Assembly: GCF_014651495.1 (NCBI RefSeq)
Contig: NZ_BMWZ01000004.1
Location: 1-64,000, forward strand
From: Algibacter mikhailovii
Lineage (GTDB): Bacteria; Bacteroidota; Bacteroidia; Flavobacteriales; Flavobacteriaceae
Reading direction: 5' to 3'
DNA: 64,000 nucleotides
In this document: positions 34,942 through 45,124 of the stretch, one piece after another
How positions within the stretch are numbered: the stretch's first letter is position 1
Layout: the number at the start of each line of letters is the position of its first letter
Program-made: the position numbers and the translations under genes
The notes under the pieces: model-generated
Told to the model about the DNA's origin: nothing
Databases searched by the model: none
What the model saw: only the letters and a program-made list of their open reading frames with translations

Positions 34942-36132
34942 ATGAAACTATCTTTTACTAAATATTTTGCAACACTATTCATTCTTCTAATATGGAGTAC
35001 GAGTTTATTTGCTCAAAATCTAATTGAGAATAATTGCGAAACAGTAACTACTAAGGACAATATTGAGCACCTCAAAAGTTTGCGTTTGGAGATGAAACCC
35101 TATGAGCAAGACTTTTATAATAAGCAATATGCTAAATCTTCTAAGTCTGGCAAAACAATTAACAAAATTCCCGTAAAAATACATATCATTAGAAATTCTA
35201 ATGGCTCTAACGGATTAGACCAATATCAATTAGAAGATGCCATTGAAAATTTAAATAGTATTTATGCTAATGCTAATATGCAATTTTATGTTTTTGAGGA
35301 AATAAACTATATCGATGAAACTAATAGTTATGATCATTTTATAAAAGGTGATGAAAAAAACCTACTAGAAACAAATTATGCTGCTGGCATTATTAATATC
35401 TATTTTACGAATTATATAGAAAATGCTTCAGAACAAAGTATCTGTGGTTATGGCATTAATCAAGATAATAAGAAGCTTATATTAATGAAAAACAACTGTG
35501 CGACAAACAATTCTTCGTTAGCGCACGAAATGGGCCATATTTTCTCTTTAGTTCATACACACGGACCTTCCAGTTCTACCTTAACTACTGAATTGGTTGA
35601 TGGTAGTAATTGCGATACAGATGGTGATGGAATCTGTGACACCCCTGCCGATCCTAGATTGTCCACTAAAAACACGAATAGTAATTGCGAATATATAGGT
35701 GGACTTACTGATGCCAATGGTGATTTATTCAGTCCAGATACTGAAAACATTATGTCATACTCAAGAAAAGCTTGTCGCAGTTATTTCTCAACGCAACAAC
35801 TAGCGCGGATGTATGCTTTTTTTCAAGCGGATATCAATGGATTTATACAATCTGACAATAACATTGAATTAAACGAAGACTACTCGGTAATAGAACATGA
35901 TTTAAAAACGATTTCTATTTATCCAAATCCTGTTATTGGCCATAAAATTCAGTTAAAAGATGCCCAAGGATTTAGTTCCCTTACGTTTAAAATTATGAAT
36001 CTACAGGGCCAAACCCTTTATGGTGGTACGATAAGCAATAGTCAAATTAGTATTGAAAACCTTTCATCTGGTAGCTACATTCTAGTATTAACAAATGCCG
36101 ACTCCAGAATAATTAAAAGGTTTATAAAGTAA
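34942..36132 (+). CDS. M43-like zinc metalloprotease with T9SS sorting domain
   Basis: This is a secreted protease of about 396 residues. The start at 34942 (MKLSFTKYFATLFILLIWST) gives a clean signal peptide, unlike the ATG 33 nt upstream. The metal site HEMGHIFSLVHTH begins at about residue 195, with the Met-turn in ENIMSYSRKACRSYF, as in the pappalysin/M43 metzincin family. A DGDGICDTPADP segment is calcium-site-like. The last 75 residues are a type A sorting domain (ISIYPNPVIGHKIQL ... GSYILVLTNADSRIIKRF). A Por-system cargo, likely nutrient-scavenging. Confidence 0.9.
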   Translation: MKLSFTKYFATLFILLIWSTSLFAQNLIENNCETVTTKDNIEHLKSLRLEMKPYEQDFYNKQYAKSSKSGKTINKIPVKIHIIRNSNGSNGLDQYQLEDAIENLNSIYANANMQFYVFEEINYIDETNSYDHFIKGDEKNLLETNYAAGIINIYFTNYIENASEQSICGYGINQDNKKLILMKNNCATNNSSLAHEMGHIFSLVHTHGPSSSTLTTELVDGSNCDTDGDGICDTPADPRLSTKNTNSNCEYIGGLTDANGDLFSPDTENIMSYSRKACRSYFSTQQLARMYAFFQADINGFIQSDNNIELNEDYSVIEHDLKTISIYPNPVIGHKIQLKDAQGFSSLTFKIMNLQGQTLYGGTISNSQISIENLSSGSYILVLTNADSRIIKRFIK

Positions 36133-36136
36133 GAGC

Positions 36137-37168
36137 TTAGGCTTTGAGTAAAGCCTTATTAATTTGTTTAATCAAACTGGGACCTTCATAAATAAATCCA
36201 GTATAAATTTGGACTAAATCAGCTCCTGCATTGATCTTTTCAAGTGCATCATCTGCTGAATGAATCCCTCCAACACCTATTATAGGGAAAGCTTTTCCAC
36301 TTTGTTCTGAGAGGTATTTAATAACCTGAGTACTCTTATCTTTTATAGGTTGCCCACTAAGTCCACCATTACCAATACTTTTAAGTAAATCTTCTGAGGC
36401 TTTTAAACCAGATCGATCTATTGATGTATTACTTGCAATAACACCATCTAACTTTGTATCCATGACCAGTTCAATAATTTCATCCAACTGATTAGTATTC
36501 AAATCTGGCGCAATTTTTAAAACTATAGGCTTTTCAACATTAAAAGTAGCGTTGGCATTTTGGACAGCACGTATCAACTCTTCCAAATAATCTTTATCCT
36601 TTAGCTTGGCATGACTTCCTACGTTTGGACAACTCACATTCAAAACAAAATAATCAACATATGGGTGCAGGGCATTAAAACAAGCTAAGTAATCTTTTGT
36701 ATAATCTTCTGGCTTGGTATCTGTATTCTTCCCAATATTTCCGCCGATAACCAGTTTTCCTTTATTTTTCTTTAATTTCTCAACCGCTGCCTCTAGGCCT
36801 TTGTTATTAAAGCCCATACGGTTAATAATACCCTGATCATCTTTCAATCTAAACAATCGCTTTTTAGGATTTCCTGCCTGACCTTTTGGGGTAACTGTTC
36901 CTATTTCAATAAAACCAAAACCAAAATCGGCCAATTCGTTAAAAAGCACGGCATTTTTGTCAAATCCGGCGGCTAATCCCACAGGGTTCTTAAAGGTCAA
37001 TCCAAAGAGTTTTCTTTCCAGACTTTTATCCTCAAGCACATATAAGCTTCTAAACAAGCCGGATATACCTGGAATCTTTGAGCTAAATTTAATTAATGAA
37101 AACGTAAAATGGTGAATTTTTTCAGGATCGAACAAGAAAAATAATGGACGAAGAAATTGTTTATACAT
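36137..37168 (-). CDS. pyrD: Dihydroorotate dehydrogenase (quinone), class 2
   Basis: This enzyme oxidises dihydroorotate to orotate in pyrimidine synthesis, passing electrons to quinone at the membrane. It has 343 residues with the class 2 N-terminal helices ([21 protein letters not shown]), [14 protein letters not shown], the [20 protein letters not shown] segment, catalytic Ser in NVSCPNVGS and the FMN site [12 protein letters not shown] -7 box TATTTTTG lies at 37190-37183 just upstream. Confidence 0.95.
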   Translation of the reverse strand: MYKQFLRPLFFLFDPEKIHHFTFSLIKFSSKIPGISGLFRSLYVLEDKSLERKLFGLTFKNPVGLAAGFDKNAVLFNELADFGFGFIEIGTVTPKGQAGNPKKRLFRLKDDQGIINRMGFNNKGLEAAVEKLKKNKGKLVIGGNIGKNTDTKPEDYTKDYLACFNALHPYVDYFVLNVSCPNVGSHAKLKDKDYLEELIRAVQNANATFNVEKPIVLKIAPDLNTNQLDEIIELVMDTKLDGVIASNTSIDRSGLKASEDLLKSIGNGGLSGQPIKDKSTQVIKYLSEQSGKAFPIIGVGGIHSADDALEKINAGADLVQIYTGFIYEGPSLIKQINKALLKA

Positions 37169-37305
37169 CTGTATTATTTGTGCAAAAATAGTCCTTATTT
37201 GGGTAATTAAAAAATCAATGTTTTTTTAAGCTCAAAAAAATTATTAATTGTATTTTTAACTCTATCAAAAGCCATTAATTTCTCATTATTACCAATCATC
37301 ACATT

Positions 37306-38547
37306 ATGATTTCAAAAGAACAAATCATCAAACGTTTCACGAGTTATGTTACCGTTGACACAGAGTCTGATCCTTCGTCTAACGAAACACCAAGTACAGC
37401 AAAACAATGGAATTTAGCCAACAAACTTGCTGATGAACTCAAGAGTATTGGTATGCAAGAGGTGAGTATTGATGAGCACGCCTATATCATGGCTACATTA
37501 CCAAGTAATGTTGATCATGAAGTTCCAACCATAGGATTTATTTCGCATTTTGACACCTCTCCTGATTTTACTGGTGCAAATGTTAAACCGCAAATTGTGG
37601 AATGTTATGATGGTAAAGACATTATTCTAAATGAAGCGGAAAATATCATATTATCTCCAGATTATTTTGAAGACTTATTACAATATAAGGGACAAACTTT
37701 AATTACTACAGATGGGACTACCCTTTTGGGTGCGGATGATAAAGCCGGTATTTGCGAAATCGTTTCAGCGATTGAATATTTAATAAATCATCCAGAAATT
37801 AAACACGGAACTATAAAAGTAGGTTTCACACCAGATGAAGAGATTGGAAGAGGGGCTCATAAATTTGATGTAGCTAAATTTGGCGCTGATTGGGCGTATA
37901 CCATGGATGGTAGTCAAATTGGAGAACTTGAATATGAGAATTTTAATGCCGCCGGAGCGGTAATAAGAGTGCAGGGGAAAATTGTACACCCTGGTTATGC
38001 AAAAGGAAAAATGATAAACTCCATGTATATCGCAACAGAGTTTATTAACTCGCTTCCTAGAATGGAAACACCTGAGCACACTGAAGGCTATCAAGGCTTC
38101 TTTCATTTACATGATATATCTGGTAATGTTGAAGAAACGACTTTAGAATATATTATAAGAGACCACGATAAAGGTCATTTTGAAGCACGCAAAGAAGTGA
38201 TGATGAAACTCACCAAAGAACTTAATCAGCAATACGGACGAGAAGTTATTACTACAGAAATTAAGGACCAATATTACAATATGCTTGAAAAAATCAAACC
38301 AGTAATGCATATCGTTGATTTGGCGGAAGAAGCCATGATTCAAGTAGGAATCAAACCCTTAATTAAAGCAATTCGTGGTGGTACTGATGGTTCTCAACTC
38401 AGCTATATGGGGCTTCCTTGCCCAAACATATTTGCTGGAGGTCACAATTTTCATGGACGCTATGAATATGTTCCTGTAGAAAGTATGATTAAAGCTACTG
38501 AAGTAATATGCAAAATTGCGGAATTAGTTGCAGCTAAAGATAATTAA
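37306..38547 (+). CDS. pepT: Peptidase T (tripeptide aminopeptidase)
   Basis: This cytoplasmic M20 family dizinc aminopeptidase acts on tripeptides. It has 413 residues, the normal length. [21 protein letters not shown] is at the start, the metal ligand in [18 protein letters not shown], the bridging Asp in [14 protein letters not shown], the catalytic Glu pair in [17 protein letters not shown], and the final His in [14 protein letters not shown]. It is a single gene between pyrD (divergent) and a decayed locus. Confidence 0.95.
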   Translation: MISKEQIIKRFTSYVTVDTESDPSSNETPSTAKQWNLANKLADELKSIGMQEVSIDEHAYIMATLPSNVDHEVPTIGFISHFDTSPDFTGANVKPQIVECYDGKDIILNEAENIILSPDYFEDLLQYKGQTLITTDGTTLLGADDKAGICEIVSAIEYLINHPEIKHGTIKVGFTPDEEIGRGAHKFDVAKFGADWAYTMDGSQIGELEYENFNAAGAVIRVQGKIVHPGYAKGKMINSMYIATEFINSLPRMETPEHTEGYQGFFHLHDISGNVEETTLEYIIRDHDKGHFEARKEVMMKLTKELNQQYGREVITTEIKDQYYNMLEKIKPVMHIVDLAEEAMIQVGIKPLIKAIRGGTDGSQLSYMGLPCPNIFAGGHNFHGRYEYVPVESMIKATEVICKIAELVAAKDN

Positions 38548-38654
38548 GGTTGACTTATTTTTAAACCTTTGTAAAATAGAATTCTACACAACTTTTTAGT
38601 CCAGCACCAGAAGCTTTCTTTTGATTTTTACTAAATTTATAACTCGTTATTTAG

Positions 38655-38876
38655 CTATTAATCAAACACCTATTACACAATATAAAAAATAAAAAATTCA
38701 CTTTGTCAGGAGAAAGATTATGTGTGGGCTTTTCTAGTGGCGACAATGTTAGTGACTTGTTTAAATCCCCTGGAGAATTTCAAGGAGGCACTATTGAAGG
38801 TGTAGATGGTGCGGTTGAAGGCAAACCTTATATAGATTTGGAAGCAGAAGCTAAACGCATTATGATGACACCATAG
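38655..38876 (+). pseudogene. 3' remnant of an unidentified gene
   Basis: An open frame without a plausible start (preceded by stop TAG 38652) encodes well-formed protein sequence in its last 57 codons: LSGERLCVGFSSGDNVSDLF, KSPGEFQGGTIEGVDGAVEG and KPYIDLEAEAKRIMMTP, ending TAG at 38874. A good terminator follows 20 nt later. No ATG opens this frame and no ribosome site fits. The simplest reading is a gene whose 5' part was lost by deletion downstream of pepT. The family was not recognised. A real small gene with a TTG start at 38703 is the alternative. Confidence 0.5.
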
Positions 38877-38896
38877 TTTTATTTTAAGCAAATGAT

Positions 38897-38927
38897 AAAA
38901 AGGGGAACACAAATGTTTCCTTTTTTT
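38897..38927 (+). terminator. Terminator kept behind the gene remnant
   Basis: AAAAAGGGGAACA / TGTTTCCTTTTT pair over 13 positions with two G-U pairs, loop CAAA, T-run. It marks the 3' end of the former gene. Confidence 0.7.
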
Positions 38928-39045
38928 ATATCTTCAATATGCCATCTTAAGCCATGGTTAAATCTCTAAAAACGCGTTAAGTCCTAAATTATGAGCTGCC
39001 TAAATTAATTTTATTGGTTATATTTAAATGATCTTTTGATAAACT

Positions 39046-39645
39046 ATGAAAAAAGTGAATTCCGTTGAAGAATATATTGAATTGCATGAAAACTTTAGTG
39101 ATGCTCTAACCCTTTTGCGCGCGGTAATACTTAAGACTGAATTAAAGGAGCATATTAAATGGGGTGCCCCAGAGTATTCTATTAATAATAAAAATGTAAT
39201 TAGTTTAGGGGCTTTCAAAAATCACTTGGCCATCTGTTTTTTTAATGGGGTCTTTTTAACAGACCCATATAACCTAATAAAAAATATTGAGGAAGGAAAA
39301 ACAAAAGCCATGCGTCAAATACGTTTTAACTCAATTGAGGATATAAATACCAACATTATAAACACCTATATACTTGAAGCCATTCAAAATCAAAAACTAA
39401 ATAAGGAGATAAAACCTGACCGCACAAAAAAGCAAGTTGTCATACCATCTGAACTTCAAACAATGCTTAACTCTGATAAAACATTGAACAATTGTTTTGA
39501 ATCCTTGTCAAACTCAAAACAAAGAGAGTATTGTGAATATATTATGACGGCTAAACGAGAATCTACAAAGCAAAATAGAATAAGCAAAATTATTCCTTTG
39601 ATTAGTGCATCTAAGGGACTATACGACAAGTACAAAAACTGTTAA
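39046..39645 (+). CDS. DUF1801/YdeI-OmdA-like protein
   Basis: This 199-residue cytoplasmic protein has two parts. Residues about 1-115 form a DUF1801 (YdhG-like) domain with LRAVILKTELKEHIKWGAPEY and FKNHLAICFFNGVFL. The C-terminal part (about 125-195) is the OmdA-like helical module with LNNCFESLSNSKQREYCEYIMTAKRESTKQNRI. Relatives are annotated as bacteriocin-protection or YdeI/OmpD-associated, but function is unproven. cysK follows 15 nt later and may be cotranscribed. Confidence 0.82.
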   Translation: MKKVNSVEEYIELHENFSDALTLLRAVILKTELKEHIKWGAPEYSINNKNVISLGAFKNHLAICFFNGVFLTDPYNLIKNIEEGKTKAMRQIRFNSIEDINTNIINTYILEAIQNQKLNKEIKPDRTKKQVVIPSELQTMLNSDKTLNNCFESLSNSKQREYCEYIMTAKRESTKQNRISKIIPLISASKGLYDKYKNC

Positions 39646-39660
39646 TTAAAAAATATAACA

Positions 39661-40569
39661 ATGAAACTAAATAATATTCTTGAAAACGTTGGAAACACGC
39701 CGACAGTAAGGTTAAGTAAATTATTTCCAGATGCCAATGTTTGGATGAAACTAGAAAAATCGAATCCTGGAGGTAGTATAAAAGATAGAATAGCCCTTGC
39801 CATGATTGAAGATGCTGAAAAAAAGGAATTGATATCAAAAAAGACGGACATTATTGAACCTACATCTGGTAATACAGGGGTGGGTTTAGCTATGGTATGC
39901 GCTGTTAAAGGATACAAGCTTACTTTGGTTATGCCTGAATCAATGTCTATTGAAAGACGCGCTCTCATGGCCGCCTATGGGGCAAACCTTGTTTTAACGC
40001 CTAAGGAAGAAGGTCTTGGAGGTACCATAGCAAAGGCCAATGAACTGGTAGAAAATAATAAAAATGCTTGGATGCCTTCCCAATTTACTAATCAGGCTAA
40101 CCCAGAAATTCATAGGCAGACCACAGCAAAAGAAGTACTAAAAGATTTCTCAACCGGCCTTGACTATTTAATCACTGGTGTAGGAACAGGGGGACATATT
40201 ACAGGTATGTCTGAAGTTTTAAAAGCGACCTTTCCTAATTTAAAAGTATTTGCCGTTGAGCCAAAGGATTCAGCAGTCCTTTCAGGCGGTGAGGCTGGTC
40301 CTCACCCACTTCAAGGTATTGGTCCGGGCTTCTTTCCAGAAGTATTAAATAGAGAGACCTTGGATGGTGCTATACCTATAACTAAAGAAGAGGCGTTTTC
40401 TGAAGTTCAAAACATAGCAAAAACAGAAGGTATTTTAGTAGGAATTTCTTCAGGGGCATCCTTGGCTGCTGTTAGAAAAAAACTATCCGATTTTAAATCA
40501 ACAGATGTTATTCTTACCATGAATTATGACACTGGAGAACGGTACTTATCCATTGATGGTCTGTTTTAA
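39661..40569 (+). CDS. cysK: Cysteine synthase (O-acetylserine sulfhydrylase)
   Basis: This PLP enzyme makes cysteine from O-acetylserine and sulfide. It has 302 residues, with PLP Lys41 in NPGGSIKDR, the substrate loop TSGNTG (69-74), [11 protein letters not shown], the GTGGHITG phosphate loop and the [10 protein letters not shown] segment typical of CysK. The C-terminal [10 protein letters not shown] is intact. It is closed by a strong terminator. CysK rather than CysM is preferred from the GIGPGF motif. Confidence 0.92.
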   Translation: MKLNNILENVGNTPTVRLSKLFPDANVWMKLEKSNPGGSIKDRIALAMIEDAEKKELISKKTDIIEPTSGNTGVGLAMVCAVKGYKLTLVMPESMSIERRALMAAYGANLVLTPKEEGLGGTIAKANELVENNKNAWMPSQFTNQANPEIHRQTTAKEVLKDFSTGLDYLITGVGTGGHITGMSEVLKATFPNLKVFAVEPKDSAVLSGGEAGPHPLQGIGPGFFPEVLNRETLDGAIPITKEEAFSEVQNIAKTEGILVGISSGASLAAVRKKLSDFKSTDVILTMNYDTGERYLSIDGLF

Positions 40570-40595
40570 TACATTTCTAGAGTTAATATAAAAAC

Positions 40596-40629
40596 AAAAA
40601 GAGCTTCCATAATTGGAAGCTCTTTTTGT
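40596..40629. terminator. Bidirectional terminator between cysK and yajC
   Basis: Perfect stem AAAAAGAGCTTCCA/TGGAAGCTCTTTTT with a short loop, shared by two convergent transcripts. Confidence 0.9.
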
Positions 40630-40649
40630 TTCTAACCTAAGGTTAATTA

Positions 40650-40937
40650 TTACTTAGCTGGCGCATTGAGTTTTGTACTCATTTCCATTGAAATTGAGGA
40701 CTTGTCAAATTTAAGTTTTCCTGCCATAGTCTCAATAACACAGCTATTATCTTTATCATTTAACTCAGCAATCTTGCCATGCAAACCACTTTTAGTTATC
40801 ACTCTATCACCGCGTTTTAATTCAGCCGCAAATTTCTTTTCTTTTTTTGCTCTTTTCATTTGTGGTGCAATCATAAAGAAATACACTACTACAAACATTA
40901 ATACAAACGGCAATAAACTACCTATTCCTTCTCCCAT
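40650..40937 (-). CDS. yajC: Preprotein translocase accessory subunit YajC
   Basis: This 95-residue single-span inner membrane protein is associated with SecDF. It has a TM helix at about 8-26 (LLPFVLMFVVVYFFMIAPQ), then the conserved MKRAKKEKKFAAELKRGDRVITKSGLHGKIAEL soluble motif. It is the last visible gene of the nusB-DUF1573-yajC cluster, a common arrangement in Bacteroidetes. Confidence 0.93.
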   Translation of the reverse strand: MGEGIGSLLPFVLMFVVVYFFMIAPQMKRAKKEKKFAAELKRGDRVITKSGLHGKIAELNDKDNSCVIETMAGKLKFDKSSISMEMSTKLNAPAK

Positions 40938-40956
40938 TTTAATTTAAATTTAGCTT

Positions 40957-41427
40957 TTAGCTTGTTGGTTTTGCTTTGTTCGGGTCTGGCTTAACAAAAG
41001 CCGTAATTTTAACTACCTCTGAACCTTTTTCTGTATTGGCCGTAACAGTAATTGTTTTTGTTATTTTATTAGATCCACTACCATTAAATTTAACCGTAAA
41101 TTTTCCAGATGCTCCAGGTGCTAATGGCTCTCTGCTCCAATCTTGAGGAACTGTACATCCACAAGAACTTTTAATATCAGTAATTACTAATGGTGCATCA
41201 CCAGAATTAGTATAGCTAAAGGTAGTCTCTACTGCAGCTCTAGATTCTATTTCTCCAAAATCATGTTCCTTTTTGTCAAATTCAATAACTGGAAATTTAG
41301 AAGCACTTGCATCACGCTCAGCTGCTGCTGCCACATTACTTGCTTCGATTTTTTTTGCTGCATTTTCTTTACATGAGGTAAAGGCAACTAAACATAAGGC
41401 ACCTAATCCTAAAATTAATTTGTTCAT
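40957..41427 (-). CDS. DUF1573 lipoprotein
   Basis: This 156-residue predicted lipoprotein (CLVAFTSCKENA) has one DUF1573 immunoglobulin-like domain: FPVIEFDKKEHDFGEIESRA, then TFSYTNSGDAPLVITDIKSS, CGCTVPQDWSREPLAPG and a final TVTANTEKGSEVVKITAFV. The function of the family is unknown. Its place between nusB and yajC is conserved in the phylum. Confidence 0.9.
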   Translation of the reverse strand: MNKLILGLGALCLVAFTSCKENAAKKIEASNVAAAAERDASASKFPVIEFDKKEHDFGEIESRAAVETTFSYTNSGDAPLVITDIKSSCGCTVPQDWSREPLAPGASGKFTVKFNGSGSNKITKTITVTANTEKGSEVVKITAFVKPDPNKAKPTS

Positions 41428-41510
41428 GGTCTTAAATTTTAAATTTTTCGTTGGTAAAAATAGGAATTATTTGGTCTATTAAAAATTTTTGTATTGTTCT
41501 TAACAGAATT

Positions 41511-42458
41511 TTACATTAAACCTCTACCTATCTTATTTAATTCGCCTGAGGCTTCATATTCTTTAACAATTTTATCCAAGATTCCATTAATAAAGATGCT
41601 ACTCTTTGGTGTTGAATATTCTTTTGAAATTTCTAGATACTCATTAATGGTAACCTTTACAGGGATAGATGGAAAGTTTTTCAATTCGCATATGGCCATT
41701 TGTAAAAGCACATAATCAACATTAGCAATACGCTCGGCATCCCAGTTTTTTGTTTTTTGTTCTATCTCCTTATTTAGGGCTGTTCTGTTTAAAAGCGTTT
41801 TTCTAAATAAATCAATAGCAAACTGCTTATCCTCAATGTCTTTATATAATTTAGGTATAAAATAGCTATCAACAGTTGATGCTTTAGCTTTCCTCAAAAG
41901 TTTCAAAATTGTAGTATTTACAGTAGGCAGATCATCTAACCAAGTTAGGTTCTTATCTTCTAGATAATCATAGAGTTTATCATTTGGTGCAATAATCTCT
42001 TTAAATATATCTACAACAAAATCTTTATCTTCCTTAAAATCAGACACTCTAGTTTCCATGTATTCACTATACAATTCACTAGCCACAATAGCCTTAAAAA
42101 TCACATCCACATATTCCCCATCTAATTCCCAGTTGAATATTTTGTGTGTCTCCAATTGTTCCTTTAAACCTTGATTATCCTTTAAAAGTGCAAGTAATTG
42201 GTTATTAACAAACTTTTTATTGGGATCTTTATCCTCTTTAGTTGCTAGGTGTTTGTTTTGTTTCTTTTTTAAGTCGTTTTCAGCTCTTTTCTGTACTTCA
42301 ATTAATAGTGATAATAATAAAAGATACAAATTATACATATTGTCTATACTAAAAAGTAAAAACCTCTGATCTTTTGCTAAATCATCACTCTCACTGCCTT
42401 TAAAAGCATATAAAGTTTGCATTACTTTTACACGAATATGTCGTCTGTTTAACATCAT
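41511..42458 (-). CDS. nusB: Transcription antitermination protein NusB, long form
   Basis: This is the RNA-binding partner of NusE/S10 in rRNA antitermination. It has 315 residues, about twice the E. coli length, as in other Bacteroidetes. It starts RRHIRVKVMQTLYAFKGSES, has an insertion in the middle and the conserved C-terminal half FAIDLFRKTLLNRTALNKEI, ANVDYVLLQMAICELKNFPS and VKVTINEYLEISKEYSTPKS with FINGILDKI. A -7 box lies about 50 nt upstream. Confidence 0.92.
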   Translation of the reverse strand: MMLNRRHIRVKVMQTLYAFKGSESDDLAKDQRFLLFSIDNMYNLYLLLLSLLIEVQKRAENDLKKKQNKHLATKEDKDPNKKFVNNQLLALLKDNQGLKEQLETHKIFNWELDGEYVDVIFKAIVASELYSEYMETRVSDFKEDKDFVVDIFKEIIAPNDKLYDYLEDKNLTWLDDLPTVNTTILKLLRKAKASTVDSYFIPKLYKDIEDKQFAIDLFRKTLLNRTALNKEIEQKTKNWDAERIANVDYVLLQMAICELKNFPSIPVKVTINEYLEISKEYSTPKSSIFINGILDKIVKEYEASGELNKIGRGLM

Positions 42459-42509
42459 TACAAAGAACTTTAATTAAAAAAAACTAAAAGTATTTCATTT
42501 ATTCTGGCG

Positions 42510-42517
42510 CAAAAATA
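42510..42517 (-). promoter_or_regulatory. -7 promoter box of the nusB cluster
   Basis: TATTTTTG on the minus strand, 52 nt before the nusB start. Confidence 0.55.
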
Positions 42518-42631
42518 ACACTATATTTAAAAATATTTAGCTAATTATTCATTTTATTGTAACCGCTATACTTTAAGCTATTTTTAACAAATAGCAGTTC
42601 CGTTCAATAAACATACTTATCAATTATGCCC

Positions 42632-42639
42632 TATATTTG
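42632..42639 (+). promoter_or_regulatory. -7 promoter box of the ABC exporter gene
   Basis: TATATTTG on the plus strand, 24 nt before the ATG at 42663. Confidence 0.6.
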
Positions 42640-42662
42640 TCCTTCTTTTTACAATCGAATAA

Positions 42663-44420
42663 ATGATAGAATTACGGCATTTAAATAAATACTTCTTAAA
42701 ATATAAAACACATCTTATTATTGGTATCATTATTACCATTGTGGCCAGAATATTTTTGTTGTATACACCAAGATATGTAAAAGAAATCTTTGTAATTATT
42801 GAAACTTATTTTAAGGACGATATTTCTATAGCTACCGTGAAATCTGAATTAATGGAAGTTATATTATTAATAATTGGAGCTGCAATCATTGGTGGTATTC
42901 TCACCTTTTTTATGAGGCAAACCATTATTAACGTGTCTCGTTATATTGAGTTTGATCTAAAGAATGAGATTTATGAACAATATCAAAAACTCTCCTTAAA
43001 TTTTTACAAAAAAAACAGAACAGGAGATTTAATGAATAGAATCACTGAAGATGTTGGTAGGGTAAGAATGTATGCAGGACCAGCCATTATGTATAGTATT
43101 AATACTATTGCTCTGTTTGTTATAGTCATTATTTATATGATTAGTGCGTCGCCAAAATTGACACTTTACACCATACTACCATTACCTATTCTTTCTGTTA
43201 TAATTTACAAATTAAGCAAGGAAATACATAAGCGTAGTACCATAGTGCAGGAGTATCTATCAAAACTATCTACATTTACTCAAGAATCTTTTAGTGGGAT
43301 ATCGGTTATAAAAGCCTACGGTATTGAACCGCAAACCTCGGTTAACTTTAAAACATTAGCGGCCGAAAGTAAAGAAAAACAAATAGACCTCACCAAAGTA
43401 CAAGCGTGGTTTTTCCCTATGATGATTTTACTTATTGGCACCAGTAATTTACTTGTCATTTATGTAGGTGGTACACAATACATAAATGGGGAAATAGAAA
43501 GCATTGGTACTATAGCTGAATTTATAATATATGTAAACATGCTTACTTGGCCAGTGGCTACCGTTGGCTGGGTAACATCTATCGTGCAACAAGCGGAAGC
43601 TTCACAAAAAAGAATTAATGAGTTTTTAAAAATAGAGCCCGAGATTAAAAACAATACAAAAACGCATACAGAAATAACAGGTGATATAAGTTTTAGAGAT
43701 GTTTACTTTACATATGATGACACCAACATTCTAGCATTAAAAGGTGTTAGTTTTGATATTAAACAAGGTGAAACCATAGCTATATTAGGAAAAACTGGGT
43801 CTGGAAAATCTACTATTCTTGATTTAATTGGTAGACTTTATGATGTGGATAAAGGTTCAATTGTGGTCAATCATACGGCAATTGATCAACTTAATTTAAA
43901 CGAATTAAGAAATAGTATTGGATATGTGCCTCAAGATGCCTTTTTATTTTCAGATAGCATAAAAGTTAATATTAAATTTGGTAATCAAGATGCTACGGAT
44001 GATGAAGTCATTGCAGCAGCTAAAAATGCCCAAGTACACAAAAACATCATTAAGTTTAATAAAGGTTATGATACTGTTCTCGGCGAGCGTGGTATTACAC
44101 TTTCGGGTGGACAAAAACAACGTGTATCCATAGCAAGGGCCATTCTTAAATCGCCTAAAATTCTTTTATTTGATGATTGTCTATCTGCTGTTGACACTGA
44201 GACTGAAGAAAAAATCCTTACGAATCTTAATAAAATTTCAAAGGGTAGAACGTCTATTATTGTTAGTCACAGGGTCTCTTCAGCTAAAAATGCTGACAAA
44301 ATTATTGTATTAGAAGATGGCGAAATTGTGCAAGAAGGTACCCATGAGAAACTGATTACTATTGATGGCTATTACAAAGACCTTTATTTAAAACAATTAA
44401 GCGAAAACACATCGAAATAA
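42663..44420 (+). CDS. ABC exporter half-transporter with non-canonical Walker B
   Basis: This 585-residue half-transporter of the MsbA/MdlB type has six TM helices within 1-310 and an ATPase domain after it. The nucleotide motifs are Walker A GKTGSGKST, Q-loop YVPQDAF, signature LSGGQKQR, Walker B ILLFDDCLSAVD and H-loop IIVSHR. The catalytic Glu after Walker B is replaced by Asp (FDD rather than FDE), as in the degenerate half of heterodimeric exporters such as YheI-type proteins. No partner gene is adjacent. Substrate unknown; lipids or drugs are family options. Confidence 0.9.
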   Translation: MIELRHLNKYFLKYKTHLIIGIIITIVARIFLLYTPRYVKEIFVIIETYFKDDISIATVKSELMEVILLIIGAAIIGGILTFFMRQTIINVSRYIEFDLKNEIYEQYQKLSLNFYKKNRTGDLMNRITEDVGRVRMYAGPAIMYSINTIALFVIVIIYMISASPKLTLYTILPLPILSVIIYKLSKEIHKRSTIVQEYLSKLSTFTQESFSGISVIKAYGIEPQTSVNFKTLAAESKEKQIDLTKVQAWFFPMMILLIGTSNLLVIYVGGTQYINGEIESIGTIAEFIIYVNMLTWPVATVGWVTSIVQQAEASQKRINEFLKIEPEIKNNTKTHTEITGDISFRDVYFTYDDTNILALKGVSFDIKQGETIAILGKTGSGKSTILDLIGRLYDVDKGSIVVNHTAIDQLNLNELRNSIGYVPQDAFLFSDSIKVNIKFGNQDATDDEVIAAAKNAQVHKNIIKFNKGYDTVLGERGITLSGGQKQRVSIARAILKSPKILLFDDCLSAVDTETEEKILTNLNKISKGRTSIIVSHRVSSAKNADKIIVLEDGEIVQEGTHEKLITIDGYYKDLYLKQLSENTSK

Positions 44421-44579
44421 ACATAACCTATTGTCCAATAATATTTTACAAAAAATTACATTTAATAAACAATTAGTAAAATCAATGTTTTAAAAAGAAA
44501 CTATAAAAATTGTTGTTTAGTTACGTTTTTTTATGGATTTTTGATAAACAAATGAAATTGTTTAAACTAAAATTCAACT

Positions 44580-44969
44580 ATGTATAATAACGGTATGATG
44601 GAGAAAGAGGAAATTTTTTCAAAAGTATTAAGAGCAGGACGTCGCACTTATTTTTTTGATGTAAGAGCTACAAAGGCAGAGGATTATTACTTAACGATTA
44701 CAGAAAGTAAAAAATTCACTAATGATGACGGATCATTTCATTACAAAAAGCATAAAATATATATTTACAAAGAAGACTTTTCAGAATTTAAAGAGATTCT
44801 TGCTGAAATGACTGACTATATCATTAATGAAAAAGGCGATGAGGTTATAAGTGAACGTCATCAAAAAGATTTCAAGAAAGACTATAATACTAATGAAGAT
44901 GAGGTTGTAGCTGAAGTTAAAACAAAAACACCTGAAAGTTTCACGGATATTGATTTTGATGATATCTAA
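44580..44969 (+). CDS. PUR family DNA/RNA-binding protein (DUF3276)
   Basis: This 129-residue protein has a single PUR-alpha-like nucleic-acid-binding repeat: EIFSKVLRAGRRTYFFDVRA, DYYLTITESKKF, and HKIYIYKEDFSEFKEILAEM. It ends in an acidic tail (TPESFTDIDFDDI). Such small PUR proteins are very common in Bacteroidetes and Spirochaetes and bind single-stranded nucleic acid as dimers; the cellular role is not well defined. MMEKEEIF at codon 6 is an alternative start. A terminator follows. Confidence 0.9.
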   Translation: MYNNGMMEKEEIFSKVLRAGRRTYFFDVRATKAEDYYLTITESKKFTNDDGSFHYKKHKIYIYKEDFSEFKEILAEMTDYIINEKGDEVISERHQKDFKKDYNTNEDEVVAEVKTKTPESFTDIDFDDI

Positions 44970-44989
44970 TTAAAACATAAATATTACTA

Positions 44990-45023
44990 AAAACCGTTGC
45001 ATCAGTATGTAACGGTTTTTTTT
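44990..45023 (+). terminator. Terminator after the PUR protein gene
   Basis: AAACCGTT / AACGGTTT stem with GCATCAGTATGT loop (partly paired), followed by T residues. Confidence 0.75.
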
Positions 45024-45124
45024 TGCCTATAGATTCACTTCAAAATTGCTATTAATAAAAAACCACTAATGATTCGAAACAATCTAACAGGCTTCAAATA
45101 CCTCGGGCATACTTCAGAAAACAA

